From UBA6623 sp965238125 (GTDB taxonomy: Bacteria; Acidobacteriota; Terriglobia; Bryobacterales; UBA6623), in contig OZ250179.1 of NCBI GenBank assembly GCA_965238125.1, positions 6,696,001 to 6,760,000 of the forward strand: a stretch of 64,000 nucleotides of DNA, read 5' to 3'. Each line of letters opens with the position of its first letter. The stretch's first letter is position 1. This document shows positions 16,254 through 25,858 of this stretch, piece after piece. A program made the translations under genes and the position numbers. The notes below the pieces were generated by a model. The model ran no database searches. It had not been told where the DNA came from and was given only the letters and a program-made list of their open reading frames with translations.

Positions 16254-18008
16254 ATGCTTTCGCAGCTTCGCACGCTTTTCCCCTATTTGATCCGCTATCG
16301 CTGGCGGTATGCCGCCGGCTTCGGGGCGCTGATCTTGAAGACCCTGTTGGCGGCGGCGGTCCCCCTCGTCCTCGGTTTCGCGGTGGATTCGCTCACCGAC
16401 GCGTTCACGATGGAGCTATTGTGGCGCTGGGCGGCGCTGCTGGCGGCCCTGGCTCTGGTCAAGGGCGTATTTCAGTACTGGATGCGCCTGCTGCTGATCG
16501 GCATTTCGCGCGACATTGAGTACGACTTCCGCAACGACCTGCTCGCGCACCTGTTGCGGATGTCGCGCAAGTTCTTCCGCTCCTACCGCACCGGCGATTT
16601 GATGTCGCGGGCGACGAACGACATGAACGCCGTGCGCTTGATGGTCGGCGCCGGCATCATGCACACGGCCGATGTCGTATTGACCTTCTTCGTCGCGTTG
16701 GCGGTGATGAGCTCGACCGACTGGAAGCTGACCTGCCTCGTCTTCCTGCCGATCCCCATGGTGTCGTTCACGGTGAGTCATTTCGGCAGCCGCATTCACG
16801 ACCGCTTCCAGAAGGTGCAGGAGAAGTTTTCCGACATCAGCGCGCTGGTGCAAGAGAGTCTCAATAGCGTCCGCATCGTGCGCGCCTATGCCCGGGAGCG
16901 AGGGGAAATCGAGCGTTTCGCGGGGCTGAACCGCGAATACGTCGACGAGAACCTGAAGTTGATCCGGCTTTGGGGCAAGTTCTATCCGCTGCTCGAGTTT
17001 CTCGTCGGCTCGACCTACGTCATTGTGCTTTGGTACGGCGGCCGCCGGGTTCTCGAGGGCGACCTGACGCTCGGGTCGTTCGTGATGTTCATGACCTACA
17101 TGTCGATGCTGACTTGGCCGATGATCGGGTTCGGCTGGGTGGTGAACGTCGTACAGCGCGGCACCGCTTCGCTCGAGCGAATCAATGAGCTGTCGAGACA
17201 GATTCCCGATATCGCCGACTCCCCGAGCACAAATGCCGGTATTTCGAGCGTTCGCGGCGATCTGGAGTTTCGCGGCGTGACGTTTCGCTACCCGGGGTCG
17301 GAGCGCGCGGCCCTCGAAAATATCAACCTGGAAATTCACGCCGGCGAATCGGTGGCGATCGTCGGGCCGACCGGTTGCGGCAAGAGCACATTGGTTGATC
17401 TGGTGCCGCGATTGATCGACCCGTCGGAAGGCACGGTGCTGATCGACGGCGAGGACGCTCGTTCCATTCCCTTGCAAGTCCTGCGAAGCGGCGTCGGCAT
17501 GGCTCCCCAAGAAACATTTCTCTTCAGCGAAACGATCCGTGAGAACATTGCCTTCGGCCGCCCCGACGCCGAGGATTGGCGGATCGAAGAGGCGGCTCGC
17601 GTTGCTGATCTCGACAAAGACGTGGTCGAGTTCGCGAAAGGTTACGACACCCTGGTCGGCGAACGCGGGATCACGCTTTCCGGCGGTCAAAAGCAGCGCA
17701 CGGCGATTGCCCGAGCGGTGCTGCGCGACCCGAGAATCCTGATCTTGGACGACGCGTTGGCAAGCGTCGACACCGTTACCGAAGAGCGCATTCTGCGGCA
17801 ATTGAGCGACGTAACGCGCAATTGCACGACGCTGCTGATTTCGCATCGCACCTCGACGGCGCAATACGCCGACCGCATCGTGGTTCTCGTCGAAGGCCGA
17901 ATCGCCGAAAGTGGAACCCACCAAGAACTGCTGCTCGAGCAGGGGCATTATTACGAGCTCTACCAAAAGCAGTTGATCGAAGAAGAACTCGAGTTGGTGG
18001 AATCATGA
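16254..18008 (+). CDS. heterodimeric ABC exporter subunit (BmrC/TM287-like), degenerate Walker B
   Basis: 584 aa: an N-terminal six-helix exporter domain (about 1-310) and a C-terminal nucleotide-binding domain. Walker A is GPTGCGKST (about 370), the signature is a perfect LSGGQKQR (about 475), and Walker B is LILDDALASVD, where the catalytic glutamate is replaced by Asp. That is the typical hallmark of the degenerate-site half of heterodimeric exporters. The stop overlaps the start of the partner gene by four bases (ATGA). The substrate, a drug or lipid, cannot be read from sequence. Confidence 0.9.
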   Translation: MLSQLRTLFPYLIRYRWRYAAGFGALILKTLLAAAVPLVLGFAVDSLTDAFTMELLWRWAALLAALALVKGVFQYWMRLLLIGISRDIEYDFRNDLLAHLLRMSRKFFRSYRTGDLMSRATNDMNAVRLMVGAGIMHTADVVLTFFVALAVMSSTDWKLTCLVFLPIPMVSFTVSHFGSRIHDRFQKVQEKFSDISALVQESLNSVRIVRAYARERGEIERFAGLNREYVDENLKLIRLWGKFYPLLEFLVGSTYVIVLWYGGRRVLEGDLTLGSFVMFMTYMSMLTWPMIGFGWVVNVVQRGTASLERINELSRQIPDIADSPSTNAGISSVRGDLEFRGVTFRYPGSERAALENINLEIHAGESVAIVGPTGCGKSTLVDLVPRLIDPSEGTVLIDGEDARSIPLQVLRSGVGMAPQETFLFSETIRENIAFGRPDAEDWRIEEAARVADLDKDVVEFAKGYDTLVGERGITLSGGQKQRTAIARAVLRDPRILILDDALASVDTVTEERILRQLSDVTRNCTTLLISHRTSTAQYADRIVVLVEGRIAESGTHQELLLEQGHYYELYQKQLIEEELELVES

Positions 18009-19912
18009 TCGAGGAAGATTCCATCGGCAAGGTTTACGACGCGCGGCTGACCGCCCGGCTGGCCGCTTACCTCAAGCCCTATCGATTATGGGTGGCGGTG
18101 TCGGTGGTGCTTTTGGTCCTCCATTCCGCGTTTGCCGTCGCGGGCCCTTATTTGACGAAGGTGGTCATCGACCGCTACCTCGAACCCTCCGGGGAAGCGC
18201 CGTCGCTGATCGATGATTGGCTGCCCTCCGATGCTTTGTCGGGGCTCGATACGGCAGCGGTCATTTACCTCGCGATTCTGGCGGCCGGCTTCTTATTCCG
18301 CTACGCGCAGATCCTGATCATGCAGTACACCGGCCAACGCGTGATGCTCGATTTGCGAGTCGAGATCTTCTCTCATCTGCACAAGATGGGCGTCGGTTTC
18401 TTCGACCGCAACGCCGTGGGCAGGCTGGTGACGCGGGCCACCACCGACGTCGATACGCTCAACGAAATGTTCGCCTCCGGCGTTGTCGCGGTATTCGGCG
18501 ACCTGCTGACACTGATCTTCATCTTGGCCGCGATGACGCATCTGAGCCCGGAGCTCACGCTGGTTTGCTGTGCCGTCGTCCCGCTCGTTATCGGCGTCTC
18601 CGTTTGGTTTCGCGGGCGCGTGCGCGAGAGTTTTCGAGAAGTCCGCGTCGCCGTGGCGAAGATCAACGCCTTCCTGCAGGAGCATTTCAGCGGCATCTCC
18701 GTCGTGCAGCTCTTCAATCACGAGGCGGCCGACGCGGCGGAGTTCGACGGCGTCAACGCCGACCACCGCGCGGCCTATTACCGGGCCATCCGGGCGCACG
18801 CTTACTTCTATCCGATCATTGAATGGCTCGGGGTGTTGGCGGTGGCGGTGGTGTTGCTCTACGGCGGTTGGCAGATCACCGGCGGCGAGCTGACGATCGG
18901 CATCGTTGTGGCCTTTATTCAGTACGGAGCACGCGTGTTCCGGCCGATCCAGGACCTCAGCGAAAAGTACAACATTCTGCAAGCGGCGATGGCGGGCGCC
19001 GAGCGTATTTTCAAGCTGCTCGACATGCCCCCCGATCAGGAACTTCCCGCGCTCGCGCCGCCCGCGGACGAGACGAAAAAGGACGGGGCGGCGAAAACCC
19101 TTTCGCCGAAGCTCGACATCGAATTCCAAAACGTTTGGTTCGCCTATACGGACGAGGATTGGGTACTGCGCGACGTGAGTTTCCACGTCGAAGCCGGCGA
19201 GACGGTGGCTTTCGTGGGCCACACCGGGGCAGGCAAGACGACCGTCATCAGTCTGCTGCTGCGTTTGTATGACCCGCAAGAAGGCCGTATTTTCGTCGGC
19301 GGCCGCGAGATCCACGACTGGCCGATCGACGAGCTGCGGCGCGCTTTCGGCGTCGTGCTGCAAGATCCCTACCTGTTCGCCGGGACCATCGGGGGAAACA
19401 TCCGTTTCGGCGACGAGACAATTTCCGAAGCGCGCTTGAAACAGGTGGCCAAGGACGTCAATCTGGCGGGTCTGATCGGTTCGCGGCCGGGCGGTTTCGA
19501 CGAACCGCTCCTCGAGCGCGGCAGCTCGCTTTCCGCGGGCGAGAAGCAACTGATCAGCTTTGCCAGAGCGCTGGCTCCGGACCCGCGCTTGCTGATCCTT
19601 GATGAGGCGACATCGAGCGTCGATACCGATACCGAGTTGAAGATTCGCGAGGCGCTGTCGCGGATGGTTACCGGGCACACGGCGATCGTCATCGCGCACC
19701 GCCTTTCGACCATCAGACGAGCGAGCCGCATCATCGTGATGCACAAAGGGAAGATCCGCGAGAGCGGTACGCATCGCGAATTGCTGGGGATACAGGGAAT
19801 CTACTGGAAGCTTTACGAGCTGCAGTATCGCGATCAGGAAAACGGCGGGGGAGTGCGGGGAAACCAAGTGGGAGCCGCGACGCCGCTTTCCGCGGACAAG
19901 GGCCAGCATTGA
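18005..19912 (+). CDS. heterodimeric ABC exporter subunit (BmrD/TM288-like), degenerate signature
   Basis: 635 aa from the ATG at 18005, which overlaps the partner's stop. An exporter membrane domain with a long loop after the first helices (about 60-80) is followed by an ATPase domain: Walker A GHTGAGKTT (about 404), signature degenerate LSAGEKQL (about 508), Walker B LLILDEATSSVD with the catalytic Glu (about 531). The two proteins complement each other: this one has the good Walker B and a poor signature, the upstream one the reverse. One consensus and one degenerate ATP site are therefore expected. Confidence 0.9.
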   Translation: MIEEDSIGKVYDARLTARLAAYLKPYRLWVAVSVVLLVLHSAFAVAGPYLTKVVIDRYLEPSGEAPSLIDDWLPSDALSGLDTAAVIYLAILAAGFLFRYAQILIMQYTGQRVMLDLRVEIFSHLHKMGVGFFDRNAVGRLVTRATTDVDTLNEMFASGVVAVFGDLLTLIFILAAMTHLSPELTLVCCAVVPLVIGVSVWFRGRVRESFREVRVAVAKINAFLQEHFSGISVVQLFNHEAADAAEFDGVNADHRAAYYRAIRAHAYFYPIIEWLGVLAVAVVLLYGGWQITGGELTIGIVVAFIQYGARVFRPIQDLSEKYNILQAAMAGAERIFKLLDMPPDQELPALAPPADETKKDGAAKTLSPKLDIEFQNVWFAYTDEDWVLRDVSFHVEAGETVAFVGHTGAGKTTVISLLLRLYDPQEGRIFVGGREIHDWPIDELRRAFGVVLQDPYLFAGTIGGNIRFGDETISEARLKQVAKDVNLAGLIGSRPGGFDEPLLERGSSLSAGEKQLISFARALAPDPRLLILDEATSSVDTDTELKIREALSRMVTGHTAIVIAHRLSTIRRASRIIVMHKGKIRESGTHRELLGIQGIYWKLYELQYRDQENGGGVRGNQVGAATPLSADKGQH

Positions 19913-19933
19913 CGCCCTCTCGTTGCCGCTTCC

Positions 19934-20275
19934 TCAAGCTTCGGCGGGTTCCACGAGGGCCGCCATCGACCCTTGACAGCGGGGCATTCTCGGATCGGCG
20001 CCGTAGGCGTGAATCTGATCGCGCTTGCCCTCGGCCTCGCGCAAACCGCAGGTGAGTAGGCGCGTCATTCCGGCGGTATCCACCTCGACGGCGTGGCGGA
20101 AAGCTTGGGCTTCGGTGTGCCGGAAAATCTTCATGATCATCTCGACGACGTATTCGTAGGAATGATCGTTATCGTCGAGCAAGATGACGTAGTAGAGGCG
20201 GTCTAGTGCGGTCGTTTCTTTGCCGCCTTCGCGAATCTCTTCGTCGATTTCGGGAAGAGCAACCGTTGTGCCCAT
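19934..20275 (-). CDS. clpS: ATP-dependent Clp protease adaptor ClpS
   Basis: 113 aa. The core has YYVILLDDNDHSYEYVV, then KIFRHTEAQAF and the second helix with HAVEVDTAGMTRLLT, the ClpS fold that delivers N-degron substrates to ClpA/ClpC. The typical substrate-pocket DDN is present. The C-terminus is longer than usual and carries Cys residues. No clp ATPase gene is adjacent. It converges with the exporter operon. Confidence 0.88.
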   Translation of the reverse strand: MGTTVALPEIDEEIREGGKETTALDRLYYVILLDDNDHSYEYVVEMIMKIFRHTEAQAFRHAVEVDTAGMTRLLTCGLREAEGKRDQIHAYGADPRMPRCQGSMAALVEPAEA

Positions 20276-20514
20276 GAAGCGCCTTTCACCGGAAACTTAG
20301 CGGCGCGAACTTTCCGGGCCTGGTCTGTTTTTCATCGTATCACCGGCGCGGGCGCGACCGGCTTTGGGTGCGCGACACAAATAGGGAATGTCGGGCGGCG
20401 CCGACGCCGGCTTTCTTTGAACATCCGATCGCGCGAGATTACGCGCGGACCGCTGTCGGGTTTACGCCCCGCCTCTTGCCCCTGTATGTTGGACTCTTGG
20501 GGCTTCCCGCGGCA

Positions 20515-21555
20515 GTGCGCCGACCTCTTACCAAAGCTCTGCTTGCTTGGTATCGCCGCCATAAGCGCGACTTGCCCTGGCGACACACCAAAGACCCCTA
20601 CCGTATCTGGCTTTCCGAAGTGATGCTGCAGCAGACACGCGTCGCGACGGTGATCCCTTACTACGAGCGCTTTCTCGAACGTTTCCCGACGCTCGAAAGC
20701 CTGGCCGCAGCCCCGGAGCAAAGCTTGCTCGAAGCCTGGAGCGGATTGGGCTATTATCGGCGCGCGCGACAAATGCAGGCGGCGGCACAGCAACTTGTCA
20801 CCAGGGAAAGCGGCTGTTTCCCAACCGACTATGCCGAGCTGCGAGCCTTGCCGGGCTTCGGGGAGTACACGGCCGCGGCGCTTGCCTCGATCGCCTTCGG
20901 CCGGCGCCTTGCCGCGGTGGACGGCAATGTCGTGCGCGTGTTGGCGCGGCTCGGCGACGAAGAGCGCAATGTCGCCGAGACGGCCGTTCGGCGGGATTTG
21001 CGGCGGGCGGCCCAAGCGTTGATCGAATCGGTCGGACCGCGCTCGGCGGGGACGTGGAACCAGGCTTTGATGGAATTGGGCGCGACGGTTTGCACGCCAC
21101 GGGCTCCGCGCTGCGAACAATGCCCGATCAGTCGATGGTGTCGGGCCCGTCGAGCAGGCACGCAACATCTCCGTCCGGTAAAGAATCGGCCCCGCAAGAC
21201 GGAACGAGTCGTCACTTCGGTGATTGTGTGTGAAAACAACGGCCGGGTTCTGATGAGGCAAAGGCCCGCCGACGCGGCCCGCATGCCCGGATTCTGGGAG
21301 CTTCCCGAAATCGAAGGACGATTGCTCGGGGAACCCGACCTTGACGGTTGGGGAATAGGGCATGCAGAGAAGCTGTGTAAATTTTCTCACAGCATCACGT
21401 TCCGAGTGTACGAAGTTAACGTTTATCGTGCGAGACCGGTGGGGACAAAGCCGAAACTTTTCCGCTGGGTATCGCGAAGGAAGCTTTTGACGATGCCCGT
21501 GACAACGGTTGCTCGAAAGGCTTTGGGGTGTGTCGGCGTTGGGCTCGTTTCATAG
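20515..21555 (+). CDS. mutY: A/G-specific adenine DNA glycosylase
   Basis: About 346 aa from the GTG at 20515, chosen because RRPLTKALLAWYRRHKRDLPWR is the normal MutY beginning; the frame is open back to a GTG at 20368. Visible are SEVMLQQTRV with the catalytic Glu, the helix-hairpin-helix LPGFGEYTAAA, AAVDGNVVRV with the catalytic Asp, the 4Fe-4S cysteines (C-x6-C-x2-C-x5-C in CTPRAPRCEQCPISRWC) and a C-terminal NUDIX-like domain with FWELPEIEG. It removes A opposite 8-oxoG. Confidence 0.92.
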   Translation: MRRPLTKALLAWYRRHKRDLPWRHTKDPYRIWLSEVMLQQTRVATVIPYYERFLERFPTLESLAAAPEQSLLEAWSGLGYYRRARQMQAAAQQLVTRESGCFPTDYAELRALPGFGEYTAAALASIAFGRRLAAVDGNVVRVLARLGDEERNVAETAVRRDLRRAAQALIESVGPRSAGTWNQALMELGATVCTPRAPRCEQCPISRWCRARRAGTQHLRPVKNRPRKTERVVTSVIVCENNGRVLMRQRPADAARMPGFWELPEIEGRLLGEPDLDGWGIGHAEKLCKFSHSITFRVYEVNVYRARPVGTKPKLFRWVSRRKLLTMPVTTVARKALGCVGVGLVS

Positions 21556-21711
21556 GGGTTGCGAGCAAAACCAAGTGGGGCCGAAACTTTTTGTTTCGAA
21601 GTGCCCTTATTTAGGTAGGACCTCGGAGTGCTCGGATGCCGGAAAGCGGATGCCGTCCCTTGAGGCCGGTTTTTGCGTAAGTGGACTTTTAGATAGTTAA
21701 GGGACGGAGCC

Positions 21712-22371
21712 ATGAAGAAGAAATCTTCGCATCGGATTTTGGCAACGCTGTTGCTGACGCTGTTCTTTTGCTTCCCACTCTATTTGATCTCGCGTCCGTT
21801 CGCTTCCCTCATTGAGTTGCGCCGCACAGGGGGAGCTTTCCGCAGGGAGAGCTTGTGCACGAACTCCGGATGTCACCAGGACAGCCCCGCGAACTCAGGC
21901 CCCGGTGGTTTGTCCGTAACGGCGAACGGCACGCCCATTCACGAATACGAATACACGCCGGGTGAATTCGTTTCCCTGATAGTCGAAATCAACAATCCCA
22001 CCGCGGGGCGGTGGGGTTTTCAGATGACAGCCCGGACTGACGACGGTTGTCTGCAAGCCGGAAGCTTCCAGCCGGGCGAGGACACGGTAACGGTCCGGTC
22101 CAACACGGCAACCTTCGCGCCCTGCCCCGAGGCGAAAATTGATTTCCCCGTGCACACAGTCGCGAAGGTAGGGTCCACCGGAGCAATGACTTATCAGGTG
22201 AATTGGACAGCGCCTGCGGAGGATATCGGCCCCATCAAGTTCGCGGCCGCCGGTAACGCCGCCAACGGAAACAACGAGAACACCGGCGACCATATCTACA
22301 CGTTGCGGGCCACCGTGGATCCCGCCGCTCTGCCGCCTCCTCCGCCGACGGCGCCGGCGATCCTGCCCCTA
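21712..22371 (+). pseudogene. N-terminal part of a surface protein split by IS630-type element
   Basis: Encodes 220 residues. A membrane-anchor/signal segment (ILATLLLTLFFCFPLYLI) leads into a Reeler-like/choice-of-anchor domain with CTNSGCHQDSP and PTAGRWGFQMTAR..GCLQAGSF, then a proline linker (PPPPPTAP). The IS begins inside the codon after LP, and the frame ends in IS sequence as LLSLAK. Removing the IS and one TA joins it in frame with 23468-24517 (..ILPL-GVVMGN..). A strong GGGACGGAG ribosome site precedes the ATG. Confidence 0.8.
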
Positions 22372-23465
22372 TTGAGTCTCGCAAAATAGAGTGACACCTT
22401 TTGGTGTTGCCGTACGTATTCTTATGTATGGGAACACCGAAAGGAAAGCGCCGCGATTTCGAAGCATTGGAGAAACGCCGTTTCGAAGCGATGCGTTTGC
22501 TCGATGAAGGACTCAATCAGTCCGAAACCGCCAGGCGTCTGACAGTCGCCCGCCAAACCGTCAGTGAGTGGCGACGACAGTACCTGGCGCAAGGCGAGGC
22601 CGGGCTGCGCAAGGCCGGCCGCGCCGGCCGCAAGCCGCTATTAGACGCCACGCAGCTCGAACGCCTGGAGATCCTGCTGCTCGAAGGCCCCGAGGCGCAC
22701 GGCTTCCCGACGCCGTTGTGGAGCTGTCCGCGGGTGGCTCGTCTGATCCGAGACGAGTTCGGCGTGCGCTATCACGAGGGCCATGTCTGGAAGATCCTGC
22801 GGGCGCTCGGCTGGAGCCCGCAACGCCCGGTCGGCAAAGCCCGCGAGCGCAACGAAGAGGCCATCCGCGACTGGAAGTGCAAGAGGTGGCCGGCCATTAA
22901 AAAAAAGCCCGCAAACAAGACCGCACGATCGTCTTCATCGACGAAAGCGGATGGAGTCAGAAGCCGCATCGTTGCCGCACCTGGGCGCCGCGCGGCGAGA
23001 CGCCGCTGCTGGAGTTCAACTTCAATTGGCAGAAGCTTTCGGTGTCGGCCGGGTTGACGTTGCGCAACTTTTACTTTCGGCTCTATCCCGGCGCGATTGG
23101 CGAGTTGGAGGTCATCGACTTTCTGAAGGCCTTGGTTCGCCACATGGACGGCCCGTTGATGATCGTCTGGGACCGCTTGCCGGCGCATCGCAGTCGGATG
23201 GTGCGAGAGTTCATTGAACTCTCGCAAGGCCATATCGTGACGGAGTAATTGCCGGCGTATGCGCCGGAGCTGAATCCGGTGGAATACATCTGGGCGTACT
23301 GGAAACAGCACGAGTTGCCGAACGTCTGTCCGAAGGACTACTGGGAACTCGACGAACGTGCCCGCAAAACGCTGCGGCGCATGCGCCGCAAACCGCGCTT
23401 GATTACCGCTTTCTGGAAACAGTCTTCTCTTTGTCTCGATTGACAGGATATTATGCGAGACTCAA
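22372..23465 (+). mobile_element. IS630-family element, copy 1 (1094 bp), TA target duplication
   Basis: Terminal inverted repeats TTGAGTCTCGCAAAAT (left) and ATTATGCGAGACTCAA (right), flanked by TA at 22370-22371 and 23466-23467, as expected for IS630/Tc1-type insertion. It is the same length as copy 2 (36877-37970). Its transposase carries a nonsense codon, so it is probably dead. Confidence 0.92.
22428..23443 (+). pseudogene. IS630-family transposase (ORFA/ORFB, -1 frameshift), with nonsense mutation
   Basis: ORFA (22428-23057 as an open frame) starts MGTPKGKRRD and has a helix-turn-helix (SETARRLTVARQTVSEW) and WSPQRP. ORFB lies in the -1 frame and has the DDE core: IVFIDESG, IVWDRLPAHRS and YAPELNPVEYIWAYWK. 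The junction is A8G at 22899-22907, which contains the slippery A_AAA_AAG. ORFB carries a TAA at 23246-23248 where copy 2 has TAC, truncating it before the third catalytic residue. Confidence 0.88.
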
Positions 23466-23467
23466 TA

Positions 23468-24517
23468 GGTGTGGTGATGGGCAACTTGCTGCCGACGATC
23501 AACGCTATCTCCGGCGAGAGCATTATTAGCATCTTTGGGAGAGATTTCGCGCCTGACGGTGTGGACAACAGAAATACGGAGCTTGATCCCGCTACGGGCC
23601 TCATTACAACCAACCTAAACGACGTCTGCGTCGAGATCGACGGAAAACGATCTCCCATGTTCCATGTGATCACCGAGACCAACCCCAGCGACCCTACCGT
23701 TGATCAGCTCAACGTGCAGGCTCCAACATTGATGGGGGCCGGGCCCGTGTCTGTCGTTGTGATCTCCGACTGTGACACGCCCGATGAACAGCGCAGCCCG
23801 GCCGAACCGGTGCTGTTGTTGGATCGCACACCTGCGTTCTTTCTTCGGGAACCGATCCTGAGCCCTACCAGCAACCATATCGTGGCTACTCACCTAGATT
23901 TCACGAAGATCGGTGACCCGGAGACCCATCCGGGGACCACGCCGGCGGAGCCGGGCGAATTCATCAGAATGTTTGGCGCCGGGTTCGGCTTAACCGATCC
24001 GGATGTCCAAGCCGGCGAAATTCCACAGAATGTGCCCGAAGTGCAAGACAACAAATTCCTTGTCCCGCTGGTCGGTGATGTTAGCGTCACGCTCGGCGGC
24101 ATGACTCTTGCCGGCTCCCCGGACCTTTTCTACGCGGGCCTCTCGTCTTGTTGCGCCGGCTTGTACGAGATCATTATCAAAGTACCGGACGTGTTGCCCG
24201 ACGGTGACCACGATGTGACCGCGATGATCGATGGCGTCTCGACGCCGCCAGGCACCTTCATCACCGTGAAGACCCCGTCCGAATCCGCCCCCGGGGCCGG
24301 CTCACCCGAGGGCGAGGAGCCTAGCGGTGACGACGTTGTCGACGACGGTTCGGGCGGCGGCGACACGTCGGGTGGCACCGGCGGCGACGACACGTCGGGC
24401 GGTGGCGGGGGCGGGGGGGGCAGCATGGGCGAAGGCACGGGCTACCTGCAAATCCCCGGCGCGGGAACCCGCGGCCCGACGCTCTTTCCGCCAACGTCGA
24501 GCACCCGCGGACGCTGA
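23468..24517 (+). pseudogene. C-terminal part of the split surface protein
   Basis: About 349 codons continuing the frame interrupted at 22371. It begins GVVMGNLLPTINAISGESII then SIFGRDFAPDG, resembling the Solibacter-type C-terminal module (TIGR03437-like), followed by a second similar unit near GEFIRMFGAGFGLTDPD. The tail is Gly/Asp/Ser-rich (GGGDTSGGTGGDDTSG) and ends TSSTRGR. Reassembled with 21712-22371 the protein would be about 569 aa, secreted or surface-bound. As it stands, the downstream half lacks an export signal. Confidence 0.78.
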
Positions 24518-24569
24518 CCGCCGCGCGTTGCGAAAATATTCATAACGGCGCCACAGAGATGGGATGAGA

Positions 24570-24667
24570 GGCTGGTCGCTTGGAGCCGGGAAGCGGTAGG
24601 CTACCGGCAGCAGCGCACTTCTCCACAAGGGAGGTGCAATGGATTTTTGAAAAGGAGGCGACCAGCC
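24570..24667 (+). ncRNA. structured IS110 left-end leader, candidate bridge RNA or attenuator
   Basis: GGCTGGTCGC at 24570-24579 is the perfect complement of GCGACCAGCC at 24658-24667, which ends at the base before the transposase ATG. The enclosed ~78 nt hold two more hairpins (GCCGG..CCGGC and GCACTTCTCC..GGGAGGTGC). AGGAGG at about 24653 sits against the outer stem. IS110-group elements are known to encode a bridge RNA in this position. Assignment is inference from position and folding potential. Confidence 0.45.
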
Positions 24668-25858
24668 ATGAAGAAGAATAGCAAACAACAGACCGACAAG
24701 AACCAAACCGACAAACACCAAACCAAGAAAGCCGACAGCTCACAAGCGAAGACCCGCCAACTCACCCAGCTCGAACAACAGTTGGCGCAACAACGCATCC
24801 AGATGCAAAAAGACAACGAAATTTGCGCCGTCGCCGGCGTCGACATCGGCGACAAACGTTGCTTCGTACGGCTCACCGACCTCGCCGGCGAAAGCCTCGA
24901 GGAATGCCAAGTCCCCACCCGCCCGGAGGCCTTGGATCGCTGGTTCCGCCGTTGGCCGCGGCTGCGCATTGTGATCGAAACCGGCAGCCACAGCAACTGG
25001 ATTCGCCGCCGCCTGGCCGCCCTCGCCCACGACGTGCTCGTCGCCGACGCGCGGCAATTGCGTTTAATCAGCCAATCCGACTCGAAAAACGACCGCAACG
25101 ACGCCTATTGGTTGGCCGAGCTGGGACGCACCAACCCGGCCCTGTTGAATCCCGTCGCGCCGCGCAAGCTCGAGACCGAACAACAACGCACGTTGTTGCG
25201 GGCGCGCGAGGCCGTGCTCGAGTGCCGCACGAAATTGAAAGGGAGTTTGCGCGGCATGGCGAAGTCGCACGGCATCCGCTTGGGCCGATGCGCCCAGAAC
25301 CAATGGGTCGAGCGCGTCCGGGAGGCCTGCCCCGAGGTGTTGCACGCGGCGTTGTTGGGGGTGGCGACACAAATCGAAAGCCTCGGCGCGACGATCCGCG
25401 AATATGACAAACAAATCGTCGCGTTGGGCAAGCAATACGCAGCGGTCGAGCGGCTGCGAACGATCGGAGGGGTGGGGCCGCTGACGGCGTTGACGTTCGT
25501 GTTGGCGCTCGACAACGACCCGGGCCGCGTGAAGCGTTCGCGGCAGGTCGGCGCGCTGGTGGGGCTGCGTCCCAAGCAACGCCAATCGGGCGAGCGGTCA
25601 CTGCGGCTGGGCGTGACGAAATCGGGAGATCCGCTGCTGCGGCGGACGTTGATTCAGTGCGCGCACTGGGTGCTGGGGCCGTTCGGGACCGACTCCACGC
25701 TCAGGCGCTGGGGTTTGGGTTTGGCGGCGCGCGGCGGAGGACATGCGAAGAAGCGGGTGGCGGTGGCGCGCAAGTTGGCGGTGCTGATGCATGTGTTGTG
25801 GGTGAAACAAGAAAACTACGATCCGCTGCACGGGCTGACGGAAACGGTTTCCCCATAA
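24668..25858 (+). CDS. IS110-family transposase (DEDD)
   Basis: 396 aa. The N-terminal RuvC-like domain has AGVDIGDKRCFVRL, then IVIETGSHSNWIRRRL, VADARQLRLISQS and SKNDRNDAYWLAEL, giving the DEDD acidic set. A helical middle precedes the C-terminal Transposase_20 domain: RLRTIGGVGPLTALTFVLAL and KSGDPLLRRTLIQCAHWVL. A Lys/Gln-rich N-terminal extension of about 45 residues is unusual. ATG at 24668 follows AAGGAGG. Intact and possibly active. Confidence 0.9.
   Translation: MKKNSKQQTDKNQTDKHQTKKADSSQAKTRQLTQLEQQLAQQRIQMQKDNEICAVAGVDIGDKRCFVRLTDLAGESLEECQVPTRPEALDRWFRRWPRLRIVIETGSHSNWIRRRLAALAHDVLVADARQLRLISQSDSKNDRNDAYWLAELGRTNPALLNPVAPRKLETEQQRTLLRAREAVLECRTKLKGSLRGMAKSHGIRLGRCAQNQWVERVREACPEVLHAALLGVATQIESLGATIREYDKQIVALGKQYAAVERLRTIGGVGPLTALTFVLALDNDPGRVKRSRQVGALVGLRPKQRQSGERSLRLGVTKSGDPLLRRTLIQCAHWVLGPFGTDSTLRRWGLGLAARGGGHAKKRVAVARKLAVLMHVLWVKQENYDPLHGLTETVSP

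Noticed and set aside
16416..17966. 516-codon open frame antisense to the first ABC exporter gene
   Set aside because: Arises from GC-rich codon bias of the real gene; His/Arg/Asp-rich shadow composition and no domain.
18293..19909. 538-codon open frame antisense to the second ABC exporter gene
   Set aside because: Same shadow effect; the sense strand has complete ATPase motifs.
22899..22907. Sequencing error at the A8 run splitting the IS630 transposase
   Set aside because: The second copy has exactly the same A8G at the same place and an otherwise intact ORFB.
24330..24500. Gly/Asp/Ser-rich repeats as a mobile or CRISPR-like repeat
   Set aside because: They are codons of the low-complexity tail of the surface protein, in frame and without spacers.
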